Notes under the pieces: generated by a model
The model's database searches: none
What the model saw: only the letters and a program-made list of their open reading frames with translations
What the model was told of the DNA's origin: nothing
In this document: positions 1 to 10,925 of the stretch, piece after piece
Layout of the letters: each line of letters begins with the position of its first letter
How positions within the stretch are numbered: position 1 is the stretch's first letter
DNA from: Ovis canadensis
Lineage: Eukaryota > Chordata > Mammalia > Artiodactyla > Bovidae
Direction of reading: 5' to 3'
Length of the DNA stretch: 64,000 bases
Assembly (NCBI RefSeq): GCF_042477335.2
Contig: NC_091263.1
Span: 66,334,501 to 66,398,500, forward strand
Translations under genes and position numbers: made by a program

Positions 1-215
1 ACTTAGTACATATGAATATGGGTGTGTGTCATTTGTATTTGTATTCATACACACACATATATCTTTGTATAAGTAGGTTGTATATATGTGTCTACCTATA
101 TAGTATATGTATATATACATACTACACTAATAAATATATGCATAATACATGCATCATATCTGTATGTCTACATTTATCTCTCTATATATACTATATATAT
201 AACATAAAATAACAA
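1..215. repeat. AT-rich simple repeat tract
   Basis: The tract is a degenerate mix of TA, TG and CA dinucleotide runs with little unique sequence. The open frames across it encode only low-complexity Tyr/Ile/Cys strings and are not genes. Confidence 0.7.
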
Positions 216-217
216 AA

Positions 218-425
218 TTTTTATAATTACATTTTATTTATTATTAATTGAAGGATCATTGCTTTACAATATTGTGTTGGTTTCTGCCAAGCATCAACAT
301 GAATTAAATTTTTTCTGATATGGCAATTTCACTTCCAGAAATTTATTCCTCTGTAAATACTTACATGAGGTATATATACAAGAATGTTCACTGAAGTGTT
401 ACTTGAATATAAAAAATCAGACATA
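218..425. mobile_element. Old L1 fragments, two orientations
   Basis: Bases 218-305 resemble the antisense 3' end of an L1, recognisable by the motif ttacaatattgtgttggttt. Bases 318-425 resemble sense L1 ORF2 end sequence (cacttccagaaatttattcc, then an 'aagaatgttcactgaagtgt'-type stretch). Both are diverged and truncated; the exact subfamily cannot be read by eye. Confidence 0.5.
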
Positions 426-481
426 TATATTATATGTGTGTGTGCGTGTGTGTGTATATATATATATAGAGAGAGAGAGAC
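421..481. repeat. Compound microsatellite (TA)(TG)(TA)(GA)
   Basis: Successive pure dinucleotide blocks of TA, TG with one CG interruption, TA, then GA. It is likely length-polymorphic. Confidence 0.9.
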
Positions 482-1710
482 AGGAGAGAAAGTTCTTGTT
501 ATGCGGAAGTGCACATCTGGGAAGTCTTGCCCATTGGAGTGCACAGCCCCGCTGTATCCATGGTAACGGTCCAGGCTGCCACATGCATGACTGCCGTAAG
601 CATAGACCGTCATCGCTCAAATGCTCCCCTAGGGCTGGATATCTCGATTGTTCACTTTTTTCTCCCCCTTTTAGTATTTACACGTGATGCTTCAGTGAAG
701 ATTCTTGTACATACAGTTCAGTGCAAGCAGTGAGGCAGGATAAGCTCCTGCAGAGGATTTGTTCCTGGAGATCAAGCGGCGGAGACTGACATTTTAATCG
801 GCCTGGCCCACCTGCCTTCAGCGCAGCCGTGTTCATGTCCACTTCCACCCCCCAATGTAGGAGCGTGTTGAAGGCCCACCCGGTTTCCAGGCTGCTGCCA
901 CCCTTCTCTTAGTCTACTCCTCTCCCCCACGAAAGTGGACAACTTGCCCTTTTCCAAACGCCACGGCCACCTGATGTTCGCATACAGGACACTGAGAGCG
1001 CCACCCCCACAGAATGCTTCCTTCCTGGGCCAAGTTGGGGAAGCCCAGTGTTAACTTCCACATACTTTCCTTATTACAGGGCTTCTCCAAATCCTTCACC
1101 TGTGGGACACATTTCCAGAGAGGAGAGAGTGTTTTCCAAACCTATTTGCTCATAGCCCTTTTCCCGTGGAGCTGGGCTGCTGAGGACTGGTTTTCTGGTC
1201 ACTGGTGTCTCCTCTGTGGTCACCCTTGCTTGATTCTCACGCGGTGGGGTTGCTCCCATCTCAGGGATGAGGACACTCATGCTCATCGATAGGTGAGTCA
1301 CTTTTGCTTACTTGGCCACCAACAGCAGAGGTGGGAGTTGATGTTTGTGCTTCAGTTTCCTTACTTAGTCCTCCCACATCCAAGCTGCCTTCCTGACTCT
1401 CAGTTCTGGATTTGGGCTTCAGCTCCCTGAGCCCAGAAGCCACTTCTAGGTGACTGAAATACCACTCGATTCCCGTGAGACTTCACTTTCTAATTTATCT
1501 GGGGAAATTCTCCCTTGCCTTCTCTTCCTTGGGCTCATGCTGGGTTCTGAACAACTGGTTCAGAATAAGGGGAGAAGTTGGGAACACTAAAGTTCAGAGA
1601 GGGAAGTAAATTGTGCCCGCACCTGGGCAGAGGACACCTCCTGGCCACTCATGTTCCAGGGATGCTGGGTCTCTCCCCTGACACGCATAGGTGTTTGTTT
1701 TCCTGAGCCC
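482..1710. other. Mostly unique sequence, no gene recognised
   Basis: Several short overlapping open frames occur on both strands but none has a recognisable domain. A weak MIR-like stretch lies near 1215-1330. No promoter or exon structure is evident. Confidence 0.5.
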
Positions 1711-1720
1711 CAGTCCTGGG

Positions 1721-1923
1721 CTTTCCTGGTGGCTCAGATGGTAAAGAATTTGCCTGCAATGCGGTAGACCCGGGATCAATCCCTCAGTTGGGAAGATCCC
1801 TGGGAGAAGGGAATGCAGCCACTCTAGTATTCTTGCCTGGAGAATCCCAAGGACAGAGAAACCTGGTGGGCCACAGTCCATGGGGTCACAAAGAGTCGGA
1901 CATGACTGAGCGACTGACACACA
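1721..1923 (+). mobile_element. Bov-tA SINE
   Basis: The tRNA-Glu-derived head (ctttcctggtggctcagatg, then a B-box-like cgggatcaatccc) is followed by the BovB-derived tail ending in tcggacatgactgagcgact. Flanking direct repeats at 1711-1720 and 1924-1933 match at 9 of 10 positions and mark the target-site duplication. The element is mobilised in trans by BovB. Confidence 0.93.
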
Positions 1924-1933
1924 CAGTTCTGGG

Positions 1934-2367
1934 TGAGTTAATTCACTCAGATGTACTGTGATTCAGCTACAGTTCGTCTCAGCAATTCCCAGCCTGGGAG
2001 ACACCCTGTCTCTCCCCTACTCCCTGCCCCACGCCTACCCTGCACCTTGAGGGCAAGGGCAGCTGGGCCGGTGGAAGCCGGGGCTGCTCACCAGCCTGGC
2101 ATTTGCCGGCACCCAAACAACTGGGTTGTGGAGGGGGGAAGCTTGACAAGCCTTGGCAGCCGCCAAGCTAGCCAGGCGAGTAGGGAAAGCAGCCAGGCGG
2201 GGCCGAAAGAGGGTGCGACGACAGGTCTGGGAGCTGCGAGGCCTGCCCAGACATCTGGCTGGCTCGGGAAGCCAGGTGTGCTGACGAGTGTGGGCTGACC
2301 CAGAGCCCAGGCCACCGGGCATCTGATGAGCAGTGCTGGGTGAGGGAATGGGTGGATGGAAAGCTCA
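1934..2367. other. GC-rich unique stretch
   Basis: GC-rich DNA between two repeats. Overlapping frames of 75-115 codons occur on both strands but share no family signature, which is expected by chance in GC-rich DNA. Confidence 0.5.
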
Positions 2368-2470
2368 CATTCATTATCTGCAAAACACAGCTAATAGCAG
2401 GGTGGTGTGAGAACGAAATGACAGTACACGTAAGGAACTTAAGACAGTTCCAGGAAGTGCTCAAAAATGC
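2368..2470 (-). mobile_element. MIR SINE relic
   Basis: The order 'attatctgcaaaa ... agaacgaaatgacagtacacg ... cagttccaggaagtgctc' follows the antisense MIR pattern: the 'cctcatctgtaaaatg' region, then the 'taaatgagttaata' region, then the 'cagtgcctggcacatag' region. It is highly diverged, as expected for a pre-eutherian repeat. Confidence 0.6.
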
Positions 2471-2642
2471 CAGATCTGACTATTGTGAATCCAGCACAGA
2501 GGGTCCAGTGGGTTCATCTCTCAACCTCCACAGAACTCGGAAACAACAGAGAAAATCCAAAGAGCAGCAAAAATCACCTTCCGCGGAGTCCTCAGGAAAC
2601 CCCATTATTGAGCCCATTTTGCAGATGGGTAAACAGGCCTGG

Positions 2643-2883
2643 GGGCTTCCCAGGTGGTTCAGGGGTAAAGAATCCGCCTGCCAATGCAGGAGAGGTGGGT
2701 TCAACCCCTGGGTTGGAAAGATCTCCTGGAGGAGGAAATGGCAACCCACTCTAGTATTCTCGCCTTGGCAACCCACTCTAGTATTCTCGCCTCGGAAATC
2801 CAACGGACAGAAGAGCCTGGTGGGCTACAGTCCATGGGGTTGGGAAAGAGTTGGACACAACTTAGCCACTAAACAGCAACAAC
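2643..2883 (+). mobile_element. Bov-tA SINE with internal tandem duplication
   Basis: Head (gcttcccaggtggttcagg) and BovB-type tail (ggttgggaaagagttggaca) are intact. A perfect 12-bp target duplication, aaacaggcctgg, flanks it at 2631-2642 and 2884-2895. A 27-bp block in the body is tandemly duplicated (2740-2766 and 2767-2793, one mismatch), which makes the copy unusually long. Confidence 0.95.
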
Positions 2884-2895
2884 AAACAGGCCTGG

Positions 2896-3600
2896 AGGGG
2901 CTGGAAGTTACCACAAGTAACAGCTGAGGCTGGCATGTAGCTCCAGAGGGCCTGATCCATACCCCGGCTCAGGGAGAGCTGGTTCCTTTGCTCCCTCCAC
3001 CTTCCCTCAACACCCACCACCTTGGGCAAGCCTGCTGAGGCAGCAGAAGCACAGGGGGAAACACAGCCTGAGAGGTGGGGCCACCTCCTCCAGGGCCCTC
3101 CCGCCCCGCCCTCTCCAGGCAGCCCCCGCCAGACCCCTCCTCCCTCCCAAGCCCCACCCCTCCCCCACCCCACCCCACCCCCGCCTTGTGGGGAAACCTA
3201 GGCTGTTGGCTCTCCTACTCCAGGAAGCCTTCCCCCACCCTGACTCAGCTGCCTGGGGGCTCCAGCAGCACTCTCACCCCTGGGTGGCACCATGGAAGTA
3301 GAGGGGGGCCCCACCTTCTCCCTGTGACTTTGGTGAACCAGAGAGACAGGGAGTTACTTCCTGAGGTGTTGGCTGCGCCCAGGAGACAGCTGGAAGAATT
3401 CTTTGCAGAAAGCTTCATCTAACAGTTGTCACTGAGCGCCGGGCACTAGGCACATGGGTGCTGCCGCTGAGAAGCCTGTCTGGGGGATCCTTGGCGGGTG
3501 GCCCATTCAAGGTGTTGGGTTCAGTGACCTTGGATGGCGCTACAGTGGCGCAGAGCAGGGACCCAGGTTTCAGATCTTCAGATCAGAAGAGCAAACTCTT
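2896..3600. other. GC-rich unique DNA with a poly-C/G block
   Basis: No repeat family or exon is recognised. The C-rich section near 3120-3186 gives Pro-rich frames on plus and Gly-rich frames on minus; both are composition effects. Confidence 0.5.
3152..3185 (-). other. Potential G-quadruplex motif
   Basis: The plus strand carries consecutive C-runs of 4-5 separated by single bases. The minus strand therefore has at least four G-runs of 4 or more with very short loops, matching the usual G4 motif rule. Confidence 0.6.
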
Positions 3601-3738
3601 CATATATTTATGGATTGATTTGGCTACGCCAGGTCTTTGTTGTAGCACGTGGGATCTAGTTCCCTGAGCAGGGATTGAATCTGGGCCCCCCGCCCTGGGT
3701 TCTTGAGTCTTGGCCACTGGACCACGAGGGAAGTCCCG
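3601..3738 (-). mobile_element. CHR-2-type tRNA-Glu SINE
   Basis: Read on the minus strand, the head is 'gggacttccctcgtggtccagtg', followed by a B-box-like stretch and a 'gggaactagatcccacgtgc' body. Flanking aactctt repeats at 3594-3600 and 3739-3745 fit a short target duplication. Confidence 0.85.
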
Positions 3739-3745
3739 AACTCTT

Positions 3746-4297
3746 TAAAAAGCTTCCTTCCATGTAAGGGAGTCCTCACCCTCAAGGAACTTCTATGGTT
3801 CTGTGGGGGTTCCTTCTGCCCTGTTGCCCTTCCGACAGGGCTAGTACCGTAGAAAAACCGTGGCTCTGTGTCATGTCCACACCTGTAAAGCGTGCACGTT
3901 GTATGGTGTGGAGGAAAAGCTTGTAAACCACTGGGCACAGAGTGGGCATTACATACACAGCTTTATTTCTCAGCCTAGATGTTCATTTTCCTTTCAAATG
4001 CAAGACGCCTCAACTTCCCAGGCAGCTTGGTCTCTGTCTGAAGGTCGCGGCAAGGTCTCATGTTCCGGTTTGCCCTACTGGCCTTTCCTGCCTGCTTCCT
4101 GCCTCCTGTCCGTCCCCAGCTTGCCTCAATGATTTGCCTGTTTACAGCCCACTGTTCCCTCCTGTGAAACACCTTTCTTCCCCTGCTTTGCATAGCAAAC
4201 TTCTGCCAGTCCTTCTCACCTGGCCCAGTCCTCCTCCCCAGCATTTTCAGGCCCCGGGGCAGCATTCATCACCTCTCCTCTGTTCTCTCATGGGTTT
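3746..4297. other. Unique stretch, nothing recognised
   Basis: Frames of 90-170 codons overlap here but run into the following SINE and show no domain. No RNA gene is seen. Confidence 0.45.
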
Positions 4298-4309
4298 GGC
4301 CGTGAGACT

Positions 4310-4510
4310 GTGTGCTCAGCCGTGTCCAGCTCTTTGTGACCCCATGGACTGTAGCCCACCAAGCTCTTCTCTCCATGGGATTTTTCAGGCAAGAATACTG
4401 GAGTGGGTTGCCATTCCCTTCTCCAGGGGATCTTCCCAACCCAGGGATCAAACCTAAAACTCTTGCATTGCAGGCAGATTCTTTACCTGCTAAGCCATCA
4501 GAGAAACCCT
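4310..4510 (-). mobile_element. Bov-tA SINE
   Basis: The antisense BovB-type tail comes first (ctcagccgtgtccagctctt), then the antisense tRNA head ending in 'ttctttacctgctaagccat'. Imperfect flanking repeats at 4298-4309 and 4511-4522 (10 of 12) support the boundaries. Confidence 0.92.
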
Positions 4511-4522
4511 GGCCATGTGACT

Positions 4523-5677
4523 ATATCATGTTTATCTTGGCTACCATTTCTCTTACTTCTTATCTTCATGTTTCTCTGGCTCTCCGTATTCTCAACAGTG
4601 TTGCAGAAACTGAGCTGGGTAGAGGAGTTGTGCACTTTTTAGGGTGGGGAACAGGATCACCCCCAGAACCTGCAGCTTAGCTGGGCGATGTTCGTGGCTT
4701 GCTCAATGTCACACTCGACGACTCCTCCCAACGCTGGTGTCCAGGCAGGAGCTGCACGGGCCTCTAGGTACTGAGGCTCCCACCTCGCCTGGGAGTGGCC
4801 AGATGGCAGTGAGTCCTGCCCCTGCACGTAGGTGGGGCAGGGCCAGGAGCCCATGTGTCTCCATGACTGTGAAGAGTAAGGCCTTCTGTCCAAGACCAGC
4901 TCAAAGGCCTCCTTGGCCAGGACTCCATCTGAACACAGAAGTCTTGGATCCTGGCCCTGAGCCCCCATAGAGGCACTGAGGCACTGCAGAAAGTAGAATT
5001 ACCCTTTAATTAGGATAAATGTTCATAGGTCTCCCCAGCCAGGCAGAATCAAATTCAGGCCAGGACATAGCACCCACGGCATGCTCTCTGGCTTCCCAGA
5101 ACCTCTGAACACTCCCCACTCTGAGTCCCACTCCTCCAGGTAGAAGCCAGACCTAAGCTTTCTCAGCCTCTTTATAGCTGGGGCACCGCCTGGGCCCTGG
5201 GCCCTGGGCCCTGCTCCCTGCTCCGTCATTGGCAGCTGAGAACCCAGCTGGACACGGGCATCATGCAGAGGCTGCACTGTGTTTTGGGCAGGTGCCTCCT
5301 GCCCAAACTTCTGTGTTCAGATGGAGTCCTGGCCAAGGAGATGAATCAGAACCAGCAACTCCAGTAGGGCCGTGGGGAAAAGACTACAATGAGGGGAGGC
5401 GTCCTGCGTCCCAGGAGCACAGACTGTGGAGACTGGTGGGGAGAGGCCCAGTCTTACTCATTTATTAATGACCCTGTCCTTCCAGCAGTGAAGCGTCCCG
5501 TAAAGTAAAATGGATTGTATGTCTGAAAACATTCATTGGAGGCTGTTGTGCCACCGTTTAGTTGGGATCTTGGATAAATCACCACATCCTCAGAGCCTCC
5601 GTTCTCCTATCATCAGACTGAAAGTAGGAGGAAGGTAAAACAAGGCAATGCATGGAAAAGAGCTTTAAAAATGGTCA
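4523..5677. other. Mostly unique DNA
   Basis: No gene or young repeat is recognised. A short GC-rich tandem of about 7 bp (gggccct units, three in a row) lies at about 5187-5215. Overlapping frames of 60-108 codons have no family signature. Confidence 0.45.
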
Positions 5678-5687
5678 AGCACTGTAC

Positions 5688-5979
5688 TAGGTTTTAAAGT
5701 TTACTTATGTATTTTTTGATTGCACTGCGTCTTCTCTGCCGCGCGTGGGCTTTCTCTAGTTTCGGCAAGCGGGTGCTACCTCTCCTCGCCGTGTGCAGGC
5801 TTCTCATTGCGGTGGCTTCTCTTGTTGCAGAGCACGGGCTCTAGGGAGTGTGGGCTTCAGTAGTTGTGGCCCAAGGGTTTAGTTGCTCCTTGGCATGTGG
5901 AATCTTCGCCCAGGGACTGAAGCCCTGTCCCCTGCCTTTGCAGGTGGCCTCCTATGTACTGCGCCACCAGAGAAGTCCC
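5688..5979 (-). mobile_element. CHR-1-type SINE (long form)
   Basis: Antisense body motifs tttctctagtttcggcaagc and cttctcattgcggtggcttc end in the antisense head 'accagagaagtccc'. A perfect 10-bp duplication, agcactgtac, flanks it at 5678-5687 and 5980-5989. Confidence 0.93.
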
Positions 5980-6184
5980 AGCACTGTACCGTTTTCATTT
6001 CTAGTGCGTTTCATAGATTCTGGCACACTGTTGACACTTGAGGGTTTCTAGTGACTAGATGAACAAGTAAATGAATGAACAAACCAATGGATGAGCGAAT
6101 GGATAGCAGGAACTCAGGAATTGCTTTTTTTTTTTTCAAAATACTTCATTTATAATAATTTCCCCCATTATTTGTTTTTCCTGT

Positions 6185-6311
6185 CATTTATTTGGCTGTG
6201 CTGGGTTTTAGTTGTGACATGTGGGATCTAGTTTCCCTGACCAGGGATTAAACCTGGGTTCCCTGCTTTGGGAGTATGGAGTCGTAGCTACTGGACTACC
6301 AGGGAAGTCCC
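6185..6311 (-). mobile_element. CHR-2-type SINE
   Basis: The antisense body (gtgggatctagtttccctga) and head (ctggactaccagggaagtcc) are clear. An A/T-rich tail lies at the left, from about 6126. Confidence 0.85.
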
Positions 6312-6384
6312 AGTAAATGCTTTATTAAAAATAAAGTATAAATAAGAAAAGTGCCACTTTTGACACGTTTACTGTCAGCCAATA

Positions 6385-6590
6385 GGCTTTCCTGATAGCT
6401 CAGTTGGTAAAGAATCTGCCTGCAATGCAGGAGACCATGGTTCAATCCCTGGGTCAGGAGGGAGGATAGGCTACCCACTCCAGTATTCTTGCCTGGAGAA
6501 TCCCATGGAGAGAGGAGCCTGGCGGGCTACAGTCTATGGGGTCGCAAGAGTCGGACACGACTGAGAGACTAAGCACACAGCACAGAGTGA
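6385..6590 (+). mobile_element. Bov-tA SINE
   Basis: The head ggctttcctgatagctcagt, the 'caatgcaggagacc' arm and the BovB tail 'gtcggacacgactgagagac' are all present in order. Confidence 0.92.
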
Positions 6591-6595
6591 GCTGA

Positions 6596-6775
6596 GAGTT
6601 TCACAAACCTTCTCTCACTTAATTTTCACTGTAACCTCGTGCGATGATTGTTTCCACTGTAAGGATGAGAAAACTGAGACCCAGAGATGTTAAGTAGTTT
6701 GCCTAAGGTCACATACCTAGTGGGTGGCAGGGCTAGGATTCACGCTCCTGGCTTTATTCTCAGCTACTTGTTATA
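6596..6775 (+). mobile_element. MIR SINE relic
   Basis: The core motifs gatgagaaaactgagaccca and gcctaaggtcacatacctag follow the MIR consensus order, with a diverged 5' part. Confidence 0.8.
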
Positions 6776-6792
6776 ATCCATTCTGCACTATT

Positions 6793-7030
6793 GCTGTTTC
6801 TGTTGTTCACCCCACGGACTGTAGAACACCAGGCTTCTCTGTCCTCCACTATCTCCCGGAGTCTCCTCAAACTCATGTCCATTGAATTGGTGATGCCGTC
6901 CAATCATTTCATCCTCTGTCGTCCCCTTCTCCTTCTGCCTTCAGTCTTTCCCAGCATCAGGGTCTTTTCCAATGAGTCATCTCTTCACATCAGGTGGCCA
7001 AAGTATTGGAGCTTCAGTTTCAGCATCTGT
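6793..7030 (-). mobile_element. BovB 3' fragment
   Basis: Antisense BovB 3' sequence, including atcctctgtcgtccccttct, tttcccagcatcagggtctt and ggtggccaaagtattggagc. It is truncated at 'ttcagcatctgta'. It encodes only remnants of the carboxy-terminal RT region and carries no intact function. Confidence 0.9.
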
Positions 7031-8280
7031 ACTATATGCACAGGCACTTTCCAACCTGTCACCCAGCCTCTTATTACTACATGAAAACACAACTCTAATC
7101 CACCATTCTGATGCATCTCTATAACTCCTGGCAGGGCCACCGTTTGACTTGACAAATCCAGAGAGCGAGTCAAGAATGGCAGTTTCCTGAGAGGCCGTTT
7201 CCCCAAAAGGGTCCTTGTTTCTACCCACAATGGTGCCAGAAGTGAAGTCTTTACCTCTCTCTGAATCTCTTTGACCTGGGACCTACGTATCCTCCACGGG
7301 TTGCCAGAGCAGCTGCACCCAACCAATCTCTTCCTCTTATCTCATCTGCCCCCAGAGGTCAGCGGGATGAAAAACATCACCTTCATCATAGGAAAGAGCC
7401 CAAGGTCGCTGCTGCCACAAGTCCGCACAGGAATGCAAGCCCTGATATTTGAACTCTGAGGCCAGAACCTCCTCTCCTGAATGCTTAAGATATGAGCCAG
7501 AAACTACCTGGACACAGGAGAGGTTTCCTGGAATGGGAGAAGGGGAACTGGCTCAGGGCAAAGGGCCTTAGCCAATCAGCCTTTGCTCCACTGATTCCTT
7601 TGGGGCCCTTGCAAGGGACAGTGTATGTGTCCAGGATAACAGCTTTGGTGTCCCTCTTGTGTGGCAGATGTAAGGATTCGGGAGTGGAGAGGAAAAATAC
7701 TTTCCTGTACAGCAGCTGGGATGCCCCTGAGAGACAGGAAGAATCTTGCTGTGTCAGATATGAAGTCAGCCAAACCAGGGAAGCTGAATAGCAGCAAAAA
7801 TCAGGGGGTGTCGGGATTAGAAGGCCAGTGTTTGGGTCCTTGGTTTGCTCTGACCGCTGTGCACGTACACAGGATGCTCCTTTTGGACCAGATTGTGCTG
7901 CATCCATGGGGACACCTAGGCTCGGTGATGCTCAGGAGGCATGAGACACTCCAGGACTATCAAGAAATCTGGGTCAATCCTGTTTTCATTCTCTTCCCTG
8001 CTGGCTGCTTTGAGCAGTTTAATTTAACTGAAAGGCAAAATCCTTTAATCACCAGTTCTAAATCAAGGCATGACATTTGGGGTAATAGTGGGGGAGAGCG
8101 ATGACCAGTGGGTAAGGTGAGGCTGCAGGGAGACAAACCCTGAGGAGGAGTCCAAGTTTGGTCTTAGCTGCTGGCAGGAGAGCCTGGCCCTCCCTTTTGC
8201 TCTTAGTTGCTAACAGTATTGGTGGCAGACACCCTGAGGACTCGGGAGGAGAGACTTAGTAAATTATGGTTTACCTCTAA
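7031..8280. other. Unique DNA, no gene recognised
   Basis: Overlapping frames up to 147 codons (for example 7661-8104 on plus, 7485-7907 on minus) look unrelated to known families. No splice-bounded exon can be argued from sequence alone. Confidence 0.4.
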
Positions 8281-8992
8281 GGACAGCCTTTGGGAGCACA
8301 TGTCCACACAAAGGGCTTGTATGGGAAAGTTCATAATAGCATTATTCACAATACCAAAAACTGGAAACACTTCAGGTGTCCATCATTGCACTCAGTCACT
8401 CAGTCGTGTCTGACTCTTTGTGACCCTGTGAACTGTAGCCCTCCGGACTCCTCTGTTCATGGAATTTTCTCGGCAAAAATACTGCAGTGGGTTGCCATTT
8501 CCTACTCCAGGGGATCTTCCCGACCCAGAGATCGAACCTGTGTCTCCTGCCTTGCCCGCAGATTCTTTACCACTGTGCCGCCTGGGAAGCAAGATAATAA
8601 ACCAACTGTGTTGCCCCCACACAGTGGACTAGTACTGGGCAATAAAGAGGAATGGACTCCTGACACATGCTACAGCAGGGATGACCTGCAAAAACATTAT
8701 GCTGACCGGAAGAAGCTGGACACAAAAGACCACAAATTGTTGAGTCTGTGTATATGAGATTTCTAGAAAAAGCAATACTTAGAGACAGAAAGCAGATTAG
8801 TGGTGGCCTGGGCTTGGAATGGACACAGATTGACCACAGATGGCCCTGGGGGAATTTTTTGGAGTGGTGGAAATGTTTTAAAACTGGATTGTGGAGATGG
8901 TTGCACAATTCTACAAATTCACTAAAGCTTATCAATGTGCACACTTCAAACGGGTGGATTTTTTGATATGCCAATTATACATAATAAAAAGT
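8281..8992 (+). mobile_element. Ancient L1 3' end, split by a SINE
   Basis: Left of the SINE, 'cataatagcattattcacaa' and 'aaaactggaaacacttcagg' match the end of L1 ORF2. Right of it, 'gtactgggcaataaagagga' and 'gcacacttcaaacgggtgga' match the ORF2 end and 3' UTR of older (L1M-type) elements. The frame is broken by many stops. Confidence 0.8.
8390..8592 (-). mobile_element. Bov-tA SINE inserted in L1
   Basis: The antisense BovB tail (cagtcgtgtctgactctttg) and antisense tRNA head (ttctttaccactgtgccgcc) split the flanking L1, so this insertion is younger than the L1. Confidence 0.92.
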
Positions 8993-9074
8993 CCATCCTG
9001 GAGCTCCCCTGTATGCCAGGCTTGGAGTAGAGACCTTCCACCTCCTCCCCACAGAGGAGAAGAAGGCTTGTGTA

Positions 9075-9254
9075 CAGTGGTTCTCAAAGACTACCCTCTG
9101 GAATACCGGAGCAGCAGCCCCTGAGGGGTTGTTAGAAATGCAGATCTCACAACCGCTGAATCAGAAATCTGAATGGGAGAATCAGAACTGATGCTCTGGT
9201 GGTGGGGCCCAGCAATGGGAACTTGGACCACCCTCCAGGGGAGTGAGAACCATG
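9075..9254 (+). mobile_element. MER5A (hAT-Charlie MITE) relic
   Basis: It begins cagtggttctcaaagactac and ends near gtgagaaccatgg, the inverted termini typical of MER5A. The internal 'gtggtggggcccagcaatgg' is diverged but in order. It is a non-autonomous DNA transposon with no coding capacity. Confidence 0.8.
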
Positions 9255-9284
9255 GTCTGATGAAAGGGGGAGAGAGCAGGAAAG

Positions 9285-9460
9285 TCGTGGATGTTGCGCA
9301 CCCACCGTGTGCAGCCTCTGGCCCGGCCCTGAGTGACTCATCCTCACAGCATCCATCTGATGTCAGTATTATTGGCCCCATTTTGCAGACCAAGAAACTA
9401 AGGTTCAGAGAGGCTGAGAGACTTGCCAGTTAATGAGAGGGCGGAGCTGGGATCCAACAA
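9285..9460 (+). mobile_element. MIR SINE relic
   Basis: The motifs ggccccattttgcagaccaa and gttcagagaggctgagagac follow the MIR core order. Confidence 0.75.
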
Positions 9461-10371
9461 GTTTTGGACTTGACACACTTGCTGCACTCGTGTGAACCCT
9501 GGAAAATGTGAGCACCATGTCCAGGGCCTGGAAGTCCCGGGGAGGGCAGAGGAGATGGCGATAAACACAGCCCCTCAGGTTCTGTCTTGGCAGAAAGCGT
9601 GGGTAGGAAGAAATAAACAGTCAGCAGAGCGCTGAATCCAGCCCAGTATTTTCCTCAGGGCTGAGGCAGCGGTCTTTGTTTAAAGTTATATTGTTTACTC
9701 CCAAGAGACGTGGGGGTGGGGGAATATAGAAGGAGCTGCTTGGACGGAAGCCCAGGAGGTCCAGGCTGAGTTCCTTGGAAGCCTGGAATGTGAAGGGTTG
9801 GGGAGAGAAAGAGAGAGAGAGCGTGAGCGGAACTCGGGGATCCTGGCCAGAGAGCCTGAGAGCCACTGGGGACCCAGGAGGGCGGGTCTGTGGTTTCCAG
9901 ATGCACAGATGACATCATGTCTGCCTGGCCTGCAGACTCCAGGCCCGTTCCGAGTGGCCCTTCCATGCCGCCGTGCCAGCTTTGTCCTGGAGCTGCTCAG
10001 GAAACTGAGGCTGAGCTGAGGCCTCCCTGCTTAAACCCAGCACCACCAGAAGCTTGGCTCAGTGCCCTACCTCAGGCTGCCCCACATGAGGGCTCTTCCT
10101 GAGGCCTTTCAGCTCTGGTAGCTGCTGTCCGTTTGCCGTGCGTGGCCTCCCACACAGGGTTCACAAGCCCTGCCTTTCCCACCGTGATCCCATTGAGCAT
10201 CAGGCTGGATCAAACAGAGAAACTGTTCTAGCCCAACTGTTTAAATAGGCAGAGAGGAAAATAAATAAATAAATAAATAAATAAATAGGCAGAGAGGGAA
10301 GGGACTTAACTCTAGGTAAAGGGGAAGAGAATACCAGAATCCAGACCCTCTGGCCAAGGAGTTATTTGGTG
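9461..10371. other. Unique DNA with two microsatellites
   Basis: A GA-rich run lies at 9803-9822 and an AAAT array at 10258-10287. No gene is recognised. Overlapping frames of 70-103 codons have no domain. Confidence 0.45.
10243..10297. repeat. (AAAT)n array between direct repeats
   Basis: About seven AAAT units are bracketed by a 15-bp direct repeat, aaataggcagagagg, at 10243-10257 and 10283-10297. This suggests local duplication plus slippage rather than insertion of an element. Confidence 0.8.
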
Positions 10372-10480
10372 CTTTGTTTTAGCCAGGCAGCACTCGAGAT
10401 CTTCCCCAATGAGGGATTGAACCCATGCCCTATGCATACGGAGCCCAGAGTCTTAATTCACTGGACCACCAAGGAAGACC
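10372..10480 (-). mobile_element. CHR-2-type SINE fragment
   Basis: Antisense B-box region (gagggattgaacccatgccc) followed by the head 'actggaccaccaaggaag'. Confidence 0.75.
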
Positions 10481-10507
10481 ACTGGAGCTATTTGATAATT
10501 ATAACAC

Positions 10508-10722
10508 CTATCTCTTGGCTCAGACAGTAAAGAATCTGCCTGCAATGTAGGAGACCCAGGTTTGATCCCTGGGTCAGGAAGATCCCCTGAAGAAGGGAAT
10601 GGCTACCTACTCCAGTATTGTTGCCTGGAGAATTCCACAGACAGAGGAGCCTGGCGGGCTACAGTCCATGGGGTCACAAAGAGTCAGACACAACTAAACA
10701 ACTAACACTTTCACTTTATTTT
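10508..10722 (+). mobile_element. Bov-tA SINE
   Basis: Head (ggctcagacagtaaagaatc), 'caatgtaggagacccaggtt', and the BovB tail ending 'gagtcagacacaactaaaca' followed by 'ctttcacttt'. Confidence 0.92.
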
Positions 10723-10734
10723 TTCACAATACCT

Positions 10735-10925
10735 GTCATTCATGTAGAGTTTGGTCACTGACAATGTGCCTTCATGTGTTATCTCCTTTGACCGTCTCAC
10801 TAACCCTTTGCTTGATTTATAGATGAGCAGCTTGGGGGTTATAGAGGTTAACCGACTTGCTCAAGGTCACTGCCTGCTAACGGACCAAGCCAGTGCTCAC
10901 GGTCAGGTGCTTTAGCCCTCACGTA
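10735..10925 (+). mobile_element. MIR SINE relic
   Basis: Diverged MIR: 'ttatagatgagcagcttggg' then 'cgacttgctcaaggtcactg'. The order and spacing fit the MIR core. Confidence 0.65.

Noticed and set aside
1721..1800. tRNA gene suggested by B-box-like sequence
   Set aside because: It is the tRNA-Glu-derived head of a Bov-tA SINE; no cloverleaf is intact. The same applies to all Bov-tA and CHR copies.
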